The notes under the pieces are model-generated. The model made no database searches, had not been told where the DNA came from, and saw only the letters and a list, made by a program, of their open reading frames with translations. The translations under genes were made by a program, and so were the position numbers. Below, in pieces: positions 8,281-16,759 of a stretch of 18,519 nucleotides of DNA; the first letter of the stretch is position 1; every line of letters starts with the position of its first letter. This DNA is from an uncultured Mycoplasmatota bacterium. Its GTDB lineage: Bacteria > Bacillota_I > Bacilli_A > Mycoplasmatales > Mycoplasmoidaceae. Location: assembly GCA_949527715.1 (NCBI GenBank), contig CATEWF010000016.1:1-18519 (forward strand), given 5' to 3'.

Positions 8281-8749
8281 TTAACAACGTGTTATTATAA
8301 AATCTGAAATGTTATTTGTCTTACTGCCATTTATTTGTGCATATAAACTAAATGTAAAAATGTAAAACGCATCGCCTTGTTGAACTAACTTTGATGTAGC
8401 AGAGGCGTGATTTTAGAGAATCTTCTTGACCATTAGAAGCAATTTCTAAAGCAAGATATTCTCTTCAATTAACTGTATGTTCATCTAAATTTTTTACATC
8501 AAATATTCAGATTGCATTACTTAAATCAAAACCAGGAGTCATAGTATAAATTGTTCCAAAAGATCACACATCAGCTGCACTATCTCCTGGAGAATAATAC
8601 ACTATACCCAAATCTTTTTGTTCTCCATCAGAATAAATGATATCACCAACGATTTTCTCATTTTTACAACTTATCGAAATAAATGGAATTGTAATTAGAC
8701 TTAGATTGGTACTAATACCAATAATTGATTTAATTAGTTTTTTGTTCAT
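8281..8749 (-). pseudogene. Surface lipoprotein, frameshifted
   Basis: It starts MNKKLIKSIIGIS, with a signal peptide and lipobox ISISC (Cys28). Reading UGA as Trp it continues past 8564 (DVWSFGTIYTMTPGFDL...) to about 8410. There the frame yields a poor-looking tail that ends at a TAG near 8346. One frame over, the sequence is open to TAA 8281-8283 and encodes LVQQGDAFYIFTFSLYAQINGS, like the C terminus of the lipoprotein at 7318. An in-frame TAA in the second frame fixes the shift within about ten bases. One extra A in the AAAA run (forward TTTT at 8412-8415) would explain it. Restored length would be about 155 residues. It begins 36 bases after the mnmA stop, so it may be read through from mnmA or from an AT-rich promoter there. 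Function unknown. Confidence 0.7.
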
Positions 8750-8785
8750 ATTTCTTCTTTAATAAAATTAAATATAAATATTAAC

Positions 8786-9892
8786 CTAAAAAATTTTATT
8801 CACAATTCCGCCACCAAGACATTTGCTGCCAGAATATAAAACAGCAAATTGTCCCGGTGTCACAGATAATGTTGGCTTGTAAGTCAACATTATCTTTTTA
8901 TTTTTAATTTCATATTTACCATCAATTAATTCTTGACGGTGTCTAAATCTAATTTGGACTTTTCCTGACTTTTTAGGATTAGGATTAATTCAATTAAATT
9001 GTTCTACTTCACATTTAGTAGAAGTTAAGTATTTATCTTTATTGATGCTATCAACAACATAGACAATATTTTTTTTGAAATCTTTTGCACAAACAAAATA
9101 TTTATTTTGTTTTCCACCTAATCCTAAATTTTTGTTTTGACCAATTGTATAAAAAGTCATTCCATCATGTTGACCAACTACTTTTTTTGTAACTATATCA
9201 ACTATTTTTCCATTTTTAATAGGAATATAGTTATTTAAAAAATCTTTAAATTTTCTTTCACCAATAAAACAGATTCCGGTTGAATCTTTTTTATTTCAAT
9301 TATCTAAACCTTGTTCGTGTGCAATTTTTCTTACATCGTCTTTTGGTAAGTTTCCTATAGGAAACAACGTTTTAGATAATTGATCTTGATTCAATCAGCA
9401 CAAAAAATATGTTTGATCTTTATTTTCATCTTTTGCTTTAGTTAGATAATACTGATCTTTAGTTTTCTTAACATTAGCATAATGACCCATTGCTATCTTG
9501 TCACATTTAAATTTTTTAGTAGCATATTTAATGAACTCATTAAATTTGATGTATTTATTACATAAAACATCAGGATTTGGGGTTCTACCTTTTTTGTATT
9601 CAGCTATTAAATATTTAAATACTTTATTTCAATACTTTTTAATAAAATCAACACGATAGATTTTAATACCCAATTTATCCGCAACCTTCTTTGCATCATT
9701 AAAGTCTTTTTGAACATTGCATGTTTCTTTAGTTTCGCTAACATTACCTAAAAAGTCGTTATTAAGATATGAATCTCAGTTTTGCATAAACAAACCAATG
9801 ACTTCATATCCTTGTTTTTTAAGTAAGTATGCACAAACAGAGGAGTCTACTCCTCCCGACATTCCTAAAACTACTCTTTGATTTTTTTTCAT
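8786..9892 (-). CDS. mnmA: tRNA-specific 2-thiouridylase MnmA
   Basis: A 368-residue enzyme that thiolates U34 of Lys, Glu and Gln tRNAs, using ATP and a persulfide sulfur donor. The N-terminal PP-loop GMSGGVDSSVCAYLL has the ATP motif at residues 12-17. Cys111 in GRTPNPDVLCNKYIKF and Cys208 in DSTGICFIGERKF correspond to the two catalytic cysteines. The C-terminal beta domain ends VTPGQFAVLYSGSKCLGGGIV, as in other MnmA proteins. Length is typical (about 360-370). Several Trp codons are UGA (for example FMQNWDSY). The ATG at 9890-9892 gives the canonical short N terminus; no ribosome-binding site is evident. It is divergent from deoD across a short AT-rich promoter region. Confidence 0.95.
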
Positions 9893-9905
9893 TAGTTGTG
9901 CGCTT

Positions 9906-9920
9906 GTTTATATTATAAAC
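9906..9920. promoter_or_regulatory. mnmA -10 box within a perfect 15-base palindrome
   Basis: GTTTATATTATAAAC is a perfect inverted repeat with a central T. On the minus strand it holds TATAAT (9917-9912), a fitting -10 for mnmA. It may be an operator, or simply reflect AT-rich composition. Confidence 0.45.
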
Positions 9921-9932
9921 TTAGTGTAAATA

Positions 9933-9938
9933 TATAAT
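9933..9938 (+). promoter_or_regulatory. -10 box of the nucleoside operon
   Basis: A perfect TATAAT lies 25 bases upstream of the deoD ATG, leaving a short leader with the ribosome-binding site TTGGAG at 9952-9957. No good -35 is visible. Confidence 0.6.
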
Positions 9939-9963
9939 TAAATATAAAGTATTGGAGTTAAAC

Positions 9964-10680
9964 ATGTCGACACCACACAATCAAGCAAAAAAAGAAGATA
10001 TTGCAAAAGTAGTTTTAATGCCTGGAGATCCATTAAGAGCAAAGTTTGTTGCAGAAAACTATTTACAAAATGCCAAATTAGTTAACTCTGTAAGAAATAT
10101 GTATGCTTATACAGGAGAATATAAAGGCAAAAGAGTAACAGTGATGGCTCATGGTATGGGTATACCATCAGTTGGTATTTACTCATATGAATTATTTAAA
10201 TTCTATGATGTAGACTATATCATAAGATTTGGAACCGCTGGCGGATACAAAGAAAATATCAAAGTCGGTGATGTAATCATTGCTAAATCTTCATTTAGTG
10301 AATCTAGATATGCAATTGATCTAGGTATTAAAGATGCACCAAAAATCTTATATCCTTCTAAACTTTTATTAGATAAAGCAATTGAATCAGCTACTTCGTT
10401 GAATATGAAATATCACTTAAGTCAAGTAGCAAGTGAAGATGTATTTTACAATTGTTATACATTAGAACAAAACATTGCAAGAACTCAAAACTCAGACGCT
10501 GTTGAAATGGAAGCATATGCATTATATGCAAATGCTCAATTATTAAATAAGCATGCTCTAACAATTTTAACTTGTTCTGATTCAATGATCACTGGTGAAG
10601 AAATGAGCCAAGAACAAAGACAAACATCAACTAAAAACATGATTGAGTTAGCGTTAGACATTGCAACAAGATTGGAGTAG
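9964..10680 (+). CDS. deoD: Purine-nucleoside phosphorylase DeoD
   Basis: A 238-residue hexameric-type PNP that splits purine (deoxy)ribonucleosides with phosphate into base and (deoxy)ribose-1-phosphate. Landmarks are STPHNQAKK at the N terminus, the phosphate-binding MPGDPLRAKF (19-28), GMGIPSVGIYSYELFKFY, VEMEAYALYANA (from 180) with the ribose-binding Glu, and CSDSMITGEE with the catalytic Asp at 206. The ATG at 9964 is chosen over an in-frame TTG at 9952 because that TTG is part of the TTGGAG ribosome-binding site and the ATG gives the family's usual N terminus. It is the first gene of deoD-deoC-deoA-cdd-manB, an order also found in Mycoplasma genitalium. Confidence 0.95.
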   Translation: MSTPHNQAKKEDIAKVVLMPGDPLRAKFVAENYLQNAKLVNSVRNMYAYTGEYKGKRVTVMAHGMGIPSVGIYSYELFKFYDVDYIIRFGTAGGYKENIKVGDVIIAKSSFSESRYAIDLGIKDAPKILYPSKLLLDKAIESATSLNMKYHLSQVASEDVFYNCYTLEQNIARTQNSDAVEMEAYALYANAQLLNKHALTILTCSDSMITGEEMSQEQRQTSTKNMIELALDIATRLE

Positions 10681-10683
10681 ATT

Positions 10684-11322
10684 ATGAATTACAACAGATA
10701 TATTGACCACACATTATTAAAACAAGATGCTTCTATTGAACAAATAGAAAAACTTTGTAAAGAAGCAATCAAACACGATTTCTTTTCAGTATGTATCAAT
10801 CCTTGATACATACCTGCTTGTAAAAAATTCTTAACAGGTTCAAATGTTAAAGTTTGTACTGTTATTGGTTTCCCTTTAGGATCAATGACAACTGAAGCAA
10901 AAGTTTTCGAAACTAAAGATGCAATAGCAAAAGGTGCTGATGAAATAGATATGGTTTTAAATATTAGCCAATTAAAAGCTAAAAACCTTAACTATGTTGT
11001 TGATGAAATCAACAAAATTAAAGCTGAATGTCCAAATAACGTTTTAAAAGTTATTATTGAAACTTGCTTGTTATCTGAAGAAGATAAAATCAATGCATGT
11101 AAATGTGTAAGTCAATCTAATGCTGATTTTATTAAAACCTCAACAGGTTTTAGTACTGGTGGAGCAACGGTTGATGATGTTAAATTATTAAAACAACACA
11201 CAAGTTCTAATAAAAAAGTAAAAGCTGCTGGTGGTGTCAGAACTCACCAAGATTTAGTAGATATGGTAAATGCTGGTGCAGAACGTATTGGAACATCCAG
11301 AGGAGTAGATTTAATTAAATAA
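10684..11322 (+). CDS. deoC: Deoxyribose-phosphate aldolase DeoC
   Basis: A 212-residue class I aldolase that splits 2-deoxyribose-5-phosphate to acetaldehyde and glyceraldehyde-3-phosphate. The N terminus NYNRYIDHTLLK is canonical. Asp89 (EIDMVLN), the Schiff-base Lys151 (FIKTSTGF) and Lys180 (KAAGGVRT) match the catalytic residues. GFPLG is also conserved. One Trp (INPWYIP) is coded by UGA, so a standard-code reading would wrongly begin it at 10885. It starts three bases after the deoD stop, and its TAA overlaps the deoA ATG by one base, suggesting coupled translation. It links nucleoside breakdown to glycolysis. Confidence 0.95.
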
Positions 11323-12620
11323 TGAATTTCTTAGATATCATTGAAACTAAAAGAACTAAAAAAGAATTGAATCAAGAACAAATTCAATTCTTTATTGATT
11401 CTTATGTAAATAATAAAATTCCTGATTATCAATCAGCTGCATTTTTAATGGCAATAAATCTAAGTGATTTAAATTTAGAAGAAACATACTATTTGACAAA
11501 GAGTATGTTATATTCTGGTAACACAGTTGATTTATCAACTGTTAAAGGAATTAAGATTGATAAACATTCAACTGGTGGAGTGGGAGATAAAGTCTCAGTT
11601 ATTATTGGACCTATTTGTGCAGCTTTTGGTTTAAAAGTTGCTAAGATGTCTGGTAAAGGATTAGGGCACACTGGAGGGACAATTGATAAATTAAACTCAA
11701 TTGGAGTAAATACAGACCTATCTTTAAACCAATGTAGACAATTATTAAATAAAAATGGAATTTTTATTACTGCTCAAACTGAGGATATTGTTCCAGCAGA
11801 CAAAAAAATCTATGATTTAAGAAATGCAACAAGCACAGTTGATTCAATTCCTTTAATTGCTTCTTCGATTGCTTCTAAGAAAATTGCTATGGGAACCGAC
11901 TATGTATTTATTGATGTAAAAGTTGGTGATGGTGGTTATTGTGAAACAATTGAAAAAGCAACTAAACTTTCAAAAATCTTGGTTTATCTATTAAAGAAAT
12001 TTAATAGAAAATGTATTGTTCATATTACTAATATGAACCAACCTCTTGGTAGAGCAATTGGTAACATGGTAGAAATGAAAACATCAATTGAATTTCTACA
12101 AGGTAACTATGAATCAGATGATATTAAAGAATTAATATATGAATTTGTTTCTGATATCTTAGTATCTACTAAGATATGTAAGAACAAACAAGTTGCTCTT
12201 AAAGAAGTTGATAATGTTATCAAATCTGGTAAAGCATTAGATAAATTCTACGAATGAATTAAATCCCAAGGTGCTGATGTTAAAAAGATTAGTAAGAACA
12301 ACTTCTTTAATCCTAAATACAAATACGAAGTAAAAGCAACAAAGAGTGGATTTATTAAATATAAATCAACTCGTGAAGTAGGAATGGTATCATTCCTACT
12401 TGGTGCTGGAAGAGTTGTAAAATCTGCTCCAATTGATTTCCAAGCAGGAATTTATCTTAACAAGATAATTAACGAAAAAGTAAAAATTGGTGAAACGGTT
12501 GCTACACTTTATTCATCAAATAAGATTCCAAAAGAACTAATTAAGAGATTTTCTAACAACATTGAGTACTCTTCAAAGAAGTTTAAACAAACCCCAAATA
12601 TTGTTAAAATTATTAAGTAA
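11322..12620 (+). CDS. deoA: Pyrimidine-nucleoside (thymidine) phosphorylase
   Basis: A 432-residue member of the thymidine/pyrimidine-nucleoside phosphorylase family, which converts thymidine, deoxyuridine or uridine plus phosphate to base and (deoxy)ribose-1-phosphate. It shows the signature block KHSTGGVGDKVS (81-92) and KMSGKGLGHTGGTIDKLNSI, then RNATSTVDSIPLIASSI and KVGDGGY. The C-terminal alpha/beta domain includes GAGRVVKSAPID. A UGA Trp at 12255-12257 joins the N-terminal block to the C-terminal domain. Its ATG overlaps the deoC stop. DeoA-type and Pdp-type enzymes are hard to separate by eye; length fits Pdp of Gram-positives (about 433). Confidence 0.93.
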
Positions 12621-12628
12621 TAGTAAAT

Positions 12629-13033
12629 ATGAAAGATCAAATATATTCACAACTTAAAAAAGAGTTAAATAACTCTTATAGTCCATATTCAAAATTTAAA
12701 ACAGCTGCATTAGTGGTTACTGATAAAGGTAACTATCTAGGGTGCAACATTGAAAATGCTTCTTATTCATTAACAAATTGTGCTGAAAGAAGTGCGATTT
12801 TCAATGCTATTAGTAATGGAGCAAAACAATTTAAGAAATTATATTTGATTTCTTCATCTAATAAGTTAGATGTAATTCCATGTGGAAGTTGTTTGCAAGT
12901 AATGGCAGAATTTTTTAAACCAATAACTCCAATAGTTGTTTATTCAAATTCTGGTAAGGTTGTTAGCTATCAATTAAAGGATTTATTACCTAAAACTTTT
13001 ACTAAAAAGGAGTTAAATAATGCCAAAAAATAA
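12629..13033 (+). CDS. cdd: Cytidine deaminase
   Basis: A 134-residue small tetrameric-type cytidine deaminase that turns (deoxy)cytidine into (deoxy)uridine, feeding the phosphorylase upstream. It has SPYSKFKTAALV, CNIENASYSLTNCAERSAI with zinc-binding Cys51 and catalytic Glu53, and PCGSCLQVMAEF with zinc-binding Cys85 and Cys88. Length is typical. It starts eight bases after the deoA stop, and its last 14 bases overlap the start of the mutase gene in another frame. The 3' end carries AAGGAG (13007-13012), the ribosome-binding site for that gene. Confidence 0.95.
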   Translation: MKDQIYSQLKKELNNSYSPYSKFKTAALVVTDKGNYLGCNIENASYSLTNCAERSAIFNAISNGAKQFKKLYLISSSNKLDVIPCGSCLQVMAEFFKPITPIVVYSNSGKVVSYQLKDLLPKTFTKKELNNAKK

Positions 13034-14651
13034 TTTAGTTGATCTTTGATTGAAATCAAAAAAAGTTTCAAAGCAAGATAAACAACTGATTAAAGAAATG
13101 TCAAAGGAACAAATTAAAGTTAACTTTGACAATTCTTTAATGGTTTTTGGAACGGCAGGTATCCGTGCTAAGATGGGACCTGGTACAAAGCAACTAAACG
13201 AGTTTACATATCCTCAAATTACTATAGCTTATGCAAAATACATTGTAAAGCATTTTAAGAATCCTTCTATTGTCATTGGACATGACAATAGATTAAACTC
13301 TATTGAATACTCTTATTTATGTGCAAGAGTCCTATCATCTTTTGGAATAAAAGTTTATTTGTTTAATAAAAACAAATTAATGCCTACACCAATTATCTCT
13401 TATGTAATAAGAGAACTTAAAACCTCTGGAGGAATTATTGTTACTGCCAGTCATAATCCAAAAGAATATAATGGATTTAAAGCATATAACCCAGATGGCG
13501 GACAAATCTTACCAGATGTAGCAAATGAAATTGCTTCATACATGCCTAAACCTAAAGATATTTTAAATGTTACATTCAAACCAATTCTTAAAAACATCTT
13601 AGCTATTGATGATAAATATGTTGATAAATATTTATTAGAAGCTAAACAAGCTTTAGTTGATCAAAAAATTATTTCTCGAAAAAAAGCATTTCCAATCATT
13701 TTTACAGGACACCATGGTACATCTTGTGAGTTACTACCTAAATTTTTAAAATCTTTAGGTTTTAACATTATTTCTGTAAAAGAACAATGTTATGAAGATC
13801 CTAACTTTACTAATTCTCCTTCTTCAAATCCAGAAGATGCTAATTCATTTAATTTAGCAATTCAATACGCTAAAAGAAATAAATCAAAAATTATTATCGG
13901 TATTGATCCTGACGCTGATCGAATGGCTGTCATGATCAACAAAAATAACAAATGAAGATTAATGACTGGTAATGAAATGGGAATTCTTTATACATGATAT
14001 GTACTAAACAATAAGAAATTTAAAAAAACTCCATATGTTGTTTCTTCGTGAGTTTCAAACAACTTAATTGATAGAATTTGTAAAAAGTTTAAAGCTAAAG
14101 TTTATCGTACAGGAACTGGCTTTAAATGAATGGGTGCTTTAGTTTCTCAAAAACTAAATAAAGAAGACTTTGTAGTAGCATTTGAAGAAGCAATCGGAGC
14201 ATTAAATACTACTCTCAATAGAGATAAAGATTCTTTTACTGCAAGCGCTTTAGCACTTGAAATATATACAAAATACCAAAAACAAAATATGTATTTTGTA
14301 GATATTCTAAATAAATTTATTTATCCTGAATACGGATATTGATATGGTGAGACTGTTGCATACAGTTATGCAAATATTTTAGATTGAAAACCAGTTGTTC
14401 AATCTAAACTAGATATGTTGAAGAAATTTAAAGTTAAAAAGATTGATAAATATGAATTAAAGAAAGTTATTTGAAACAAAGAAGGTGATTGTTTGGATTG
14501 AATTCTAAATGGAGATTCTTGAATTAGATTTAGAGTTTCTGGTACTGAACCTAAATTTAAAGCCTACTACAACTTGTATGCTAAAGATCAAAACACTCTT
14601 GATAAGCAAGTAAAGAAAGTCAAAGAATTTGTTACCATTCTTTTGAAATAA
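13020..14651 (+). CDS. manB: Phosphohexomutase-family phosphopentomutase/phosphomannomutase
   Basis: A 543-residue alpha-D-phosphohexomutase, called manB/pgcA in mycoplasmas. It shows GTAGIRAKMGPGTKQLN, the phosphoserine loop VTASHNPKEYNG (Ser144), the Mg-binding DPDADR (Asp296, 298, 300) and the C-terminal phosphate-binding RVSGTEPK. No DeoB-type phosphopentomutase is in this operon. Its place after PNP, DeoC, DeoA and cytidine deaminase suggests it converts ribose- and deoxyribose-1-phosphate to the 5-phosphates, besides any hexose-phosphate role. The start at 13020 (MPKNNLVDLWLK) lies inside cdd, 8 bases after AAGGAG, and needs a UGA Trp. An internal ATG at 13050 would lack this site. Many UGA codons follow. 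Confidence 0.92.
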
Positions 14652-14662
14652 TTAAAAATTAA

Positions 14663-14712
14663 CTTTTTGTTGCAAAAAAAAAAAAAAAACGAGTATAAAT
14701 ATCATATAAGAG
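14663..14712 (+). promoter_or_regulatory. Poly(A)-spacer lipoprotein promoter (16 A)
   Basis: -35-like TTGCAA at 14670-14675, a run of 16 A (14674-14689), CGAG, then -10 TATAAA at 14694-14699. This gives an 18-base spacer made almost wholly of the A run. A purine stretch AAGAGA acts as ribosome-binding site before the ATG at 14722. Gain or loss of A residues would change the -35/-10 spacing, the design known for phase-variable vlp genes of Mycoplasma hyorhinis. Confidence 0.75.
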
Positions 14713-14721
14713 AATAAAAAT

Positions 14722-15606
14722 ATGAAAAATAAATTATTAAAAGCTTTGACTTGTTTTGCAGGAATATTTGCAATTGGATCAACAATTGCTATTACTTCTA
14801 CAAGTTGTGGTTGTAGTAACAAACAATCAATAAGAGCATTACCTGATCAAGTTTATGATATTGATGAAACAACTCATGAATTAAAAGGATTTAAAAGTGA
14901 TTTTTTAAACAATCCAGACTCTGAAATTTATCAAGAAAATTTTAAAGATTGTGATACTATGAGGATTCCAGCTGATGTTACAAGTATTGGCTTTAGTGCT
15001 TTTGCTAATACTGATTCTCATCCTGCGCAAACATTAGTTCCATCATTTATTACAAAATTAACTTTTGCTAAAGGATCTCAATGTTCTTCAATTAGTGGTA
15101 GTGCTTTTATTAAAGCTGCTTCATTAACTTCTGTAACATTCCCAAGCAGTTTAGTAACAATTCAAAATTCGTGTTTTGGCGAATGTTCACGATTAACTAC
15201 TATCGATTTTTCAAAATGTACTAGTCTTGAATCATTTTTTGGTTCTGCATTTCGATGGTGTTCATTATTAACTTCTGTTGATTTATCAAATTGTAGTAAA
15301 TTGACTACAATTAATGGTTATGTTTTTGGAAGTTGTTTAGAATTAACTTCTGTAATATTCCCAAGTGGTTCAATTACAATCGGTGATAGTCTTTTTTATG
15401 AATGTTCAAAATTAAATAATATTGAATGAGAATCTTGAGCTGGAAGTGAAAGTATTAATTTAAGTTCAACTTCTTTTAGTGGTGTTTGTCAAGAAAAAAG
15501 GACAGTTAAAGTAATTGATCCAACTGATGAAGCACACAATAGTGCTAAATTACTTGAATATCTAAAAACTAATGGTGGATTACCAGACACTTGAAATGCA
15601 GCTTAA
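14722..15606 (+). CDS. BspA-like leucine-rich-repeat surface lipoprotein
   Basis: A 294-residue predicted lipoprotein, with the signal peptide MKNKLLKALTCFAGIFAIG... and lipobox ITSTSC (Cys29). Mature protein from about residue 80 carries LRR_5/BspA-type repeats of roughly 23 residues: MRIPADVTSIGFSAFAN, LTSVTFPSSLVTIQNSCFGECSRLTTIDFS, LTSVDLSNCSKLTTINGYVFGSC and LTSVIFPSGSITIGDSLFYECSKLNNIE. Such repeats often mediate adhesion to host surfaces. Two UGA-Trp codons lie close together soon after the repeats, and the C terminus ends GLPDTWNAA. It is intact, unlike the related gene at 534-2181. It is bounded by two near-identical poly(A) promoter copies about 1 kb apart and followed by a hairpin terminator, so it looks like a movable or excisable cassette. 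Confidence 0.88.
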
Positions 15607-15629
15607 TTAACCTTTTTTTTAATGAGCAG

Positions 15630-15661
15630 ACACATTCAAAAAAAATGAGTGTGTTTTTTTT
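15630..15661 (+). terminator. Rho-independent terminator of the BspA-like lipoprotein
   Basis: ACACATTC pairs with GAGTGTGT (one G-T wobble) around an A-rich loop, followed by seven T. It lies 24 bases after the stop codon. Confidence 0.8.
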
Positions 15662-15663
15662 AT

Positions 15664-15713
15664 CTTTTTGTTGCAAAAAAAAAAAAAAAAACGAGTATAA
15701 ATATTATGTAGGA
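15664..15713 (+). promoter_or_regulatory. Orphan poly(A)-spacer promoter copy (17 A)
   Basis: Nearly the same as 14663-14712: CTTTTTGTTGC, a run of 17 A (15675-15691), CGAG, and -10 TATAAA at 15696-15701, giving a 19-base spacer. No start codon follows at the expected place. Either the lipoprotein gene it once served is gone, or it transcribes tpiA-gpmI through a leader of about 250 bases. Confidence 0.65.
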
Positions 15714-15922
15714 AAACAAATTTTTATATTTGTTCTCTATCTTTTTTTTGTTCAAATTGAAAACCAACATTGATTTCTTCGATCATGAGCATCTACATTT
15801 GATTTAGGTAAAGAGAACAAAATTTTAATCCACATTATGTCATGATTTAGTACATAAGTTGGATTATGAGATTAGTATTTTTGGTTTTTGATAATACTCT
15901 CAATAACATTTAATATTAAATA

Positions 15923-15949
15923 TATAATTAATGTATATTTATATTGAGG
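15923..15949 (+). promoter_or_regulatory. -10 box and ribosome-binding site of tpiA-gpmI
   Basis: A perfect TATAAT at 15923-15928 is followed by TTGAGG at 15944-15949, seven bases before the tpiA ATG. No recognisable -35 is seen. Confidence 0.6.
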
Positions 15950-15956
15950 TATTAAC

Positions 15957-16757
15957 ATGGCAAATTTAAACAAATTCATCTTTGGAAACTGAAAGATGAA
16001 TATGACATACAACCAAACAGAATCTTTTTGTAAAGAATTTAACAAATTGGTTAAAAAAGACAAAATATTAAAATCTACTAACATTCAATTTGGTGTTGCA
16101 CCAACATTTTTAGGTTTATTACCAACTAGAAGTTTATTAAAACTTCCTGCGATTATTGGTGCTCAGAATGCATCTGCAATTGAAAAAGGCGCTTACACTT
16201 CTCAAATTTCATATTCGCAATTAAAAGAATATAACATTAATTATGTTATATTAGGTCACTCTGAAGTAAGACAATATTTAGGGGAAACTGATAAAGATAT
16301 TAATGCTAAAGCAATTAAATTAGTTTCTGAAAATATGGTTCCAATTATTTGTGTTGGTGAATCGTTAAAAGAATATGAAGCAAAGAAAACAATTAAAGTT
16401 TTAGAAAAACAAATAATTGAAGACACTAAAGGTATCGCAGACAATAATGCTATAAGTGTTATTATTGCTTATGAACCATTATGGGCAATTGGTACAGGAA
16501 AAACTCCTACAACAAGAGAAATTCAAACAGTATGTACAGAAATCAGGAGAATTTTGAAATCTGTATTTAAAAATAATGCTGATAAAGTTCATATTTTATA
16601 TGGTGGTTCATTAAAACCAGAAAATGCTAAAGAAATTTTAGCACTTAAAAATGTTGATGGTGGTTTAATTGGTGGTGCTTCAATGATTGCAAGTTCTTTC
16701 TATAACATTATCAAATCTTGTCCAGAATATATTAAAGCTAAAGCTTCAAATAAATAA
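15957..16757 (+). CDS. tpiA: Triosephosphate isomerase
   Basis: A 266-residue glycolytic TIM-barrel enzyme that interconverts dihydroxyacetone phosphate and glyceraldehyde-3-phosphate. Active-site residues are visible: Asn11 and Lys13 in FGNWKMN (Trp coded by UGA), His101 in LGHSEVR, and Glu173 in AYEPLWAIGTGK. The phosphate-binding YGGSLKPENA and GGLIGGASM are conserved. The ATG at 15957 is required for the catalytic N terminus; the next ATG, at 15996, would remove it. The length is a little above the usual 250 because of a basic C-terminal tail. It is two bases from gpmI, so the pair forms a glycolytic operon that can use triose phosphates from the aldolase and DeoC products upstream. Confidence 0.97.
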
Positions 16758-16759
16758 AT

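Larger units (their letters stand above)
15607..15956. other. Gene-free stretch before tpiA with promoter and relic sequence
   Basis: It holds a terminator (15630-15661), an orphan poly(A) promoter (15664-15713) and the tpiA promoter (15923-15928). A stretch about 15765-15857 is open in one frame with UGA as Trp (QHWFLRSWASTFDLGKEN...) and could be the remains of a lipoprotein gene, but this is weak. Inverted repeats AACAAAT/ATTTGTT (15715-15734) and a 10-base pair between 15729-15738 and 15812-15821 could fold in a long leader RNA. Confidence 0.5.

Noticed and set aside
9952..9963. TTG start for deoD four codons upstream
   Set aside because: The TTG is part of the TTGGAG ribosome-binding site; the ATG at 9964 gives the canonical MSTPHN start.
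15591..15773. Plus-strand reading frame starting MKCSLINLFF
   Set aside because: It begins in another frame of the lipoprotein gene's 3' end and runs through the terminator and the poly(A) promoter (giving KKKKK), so it is accidental.
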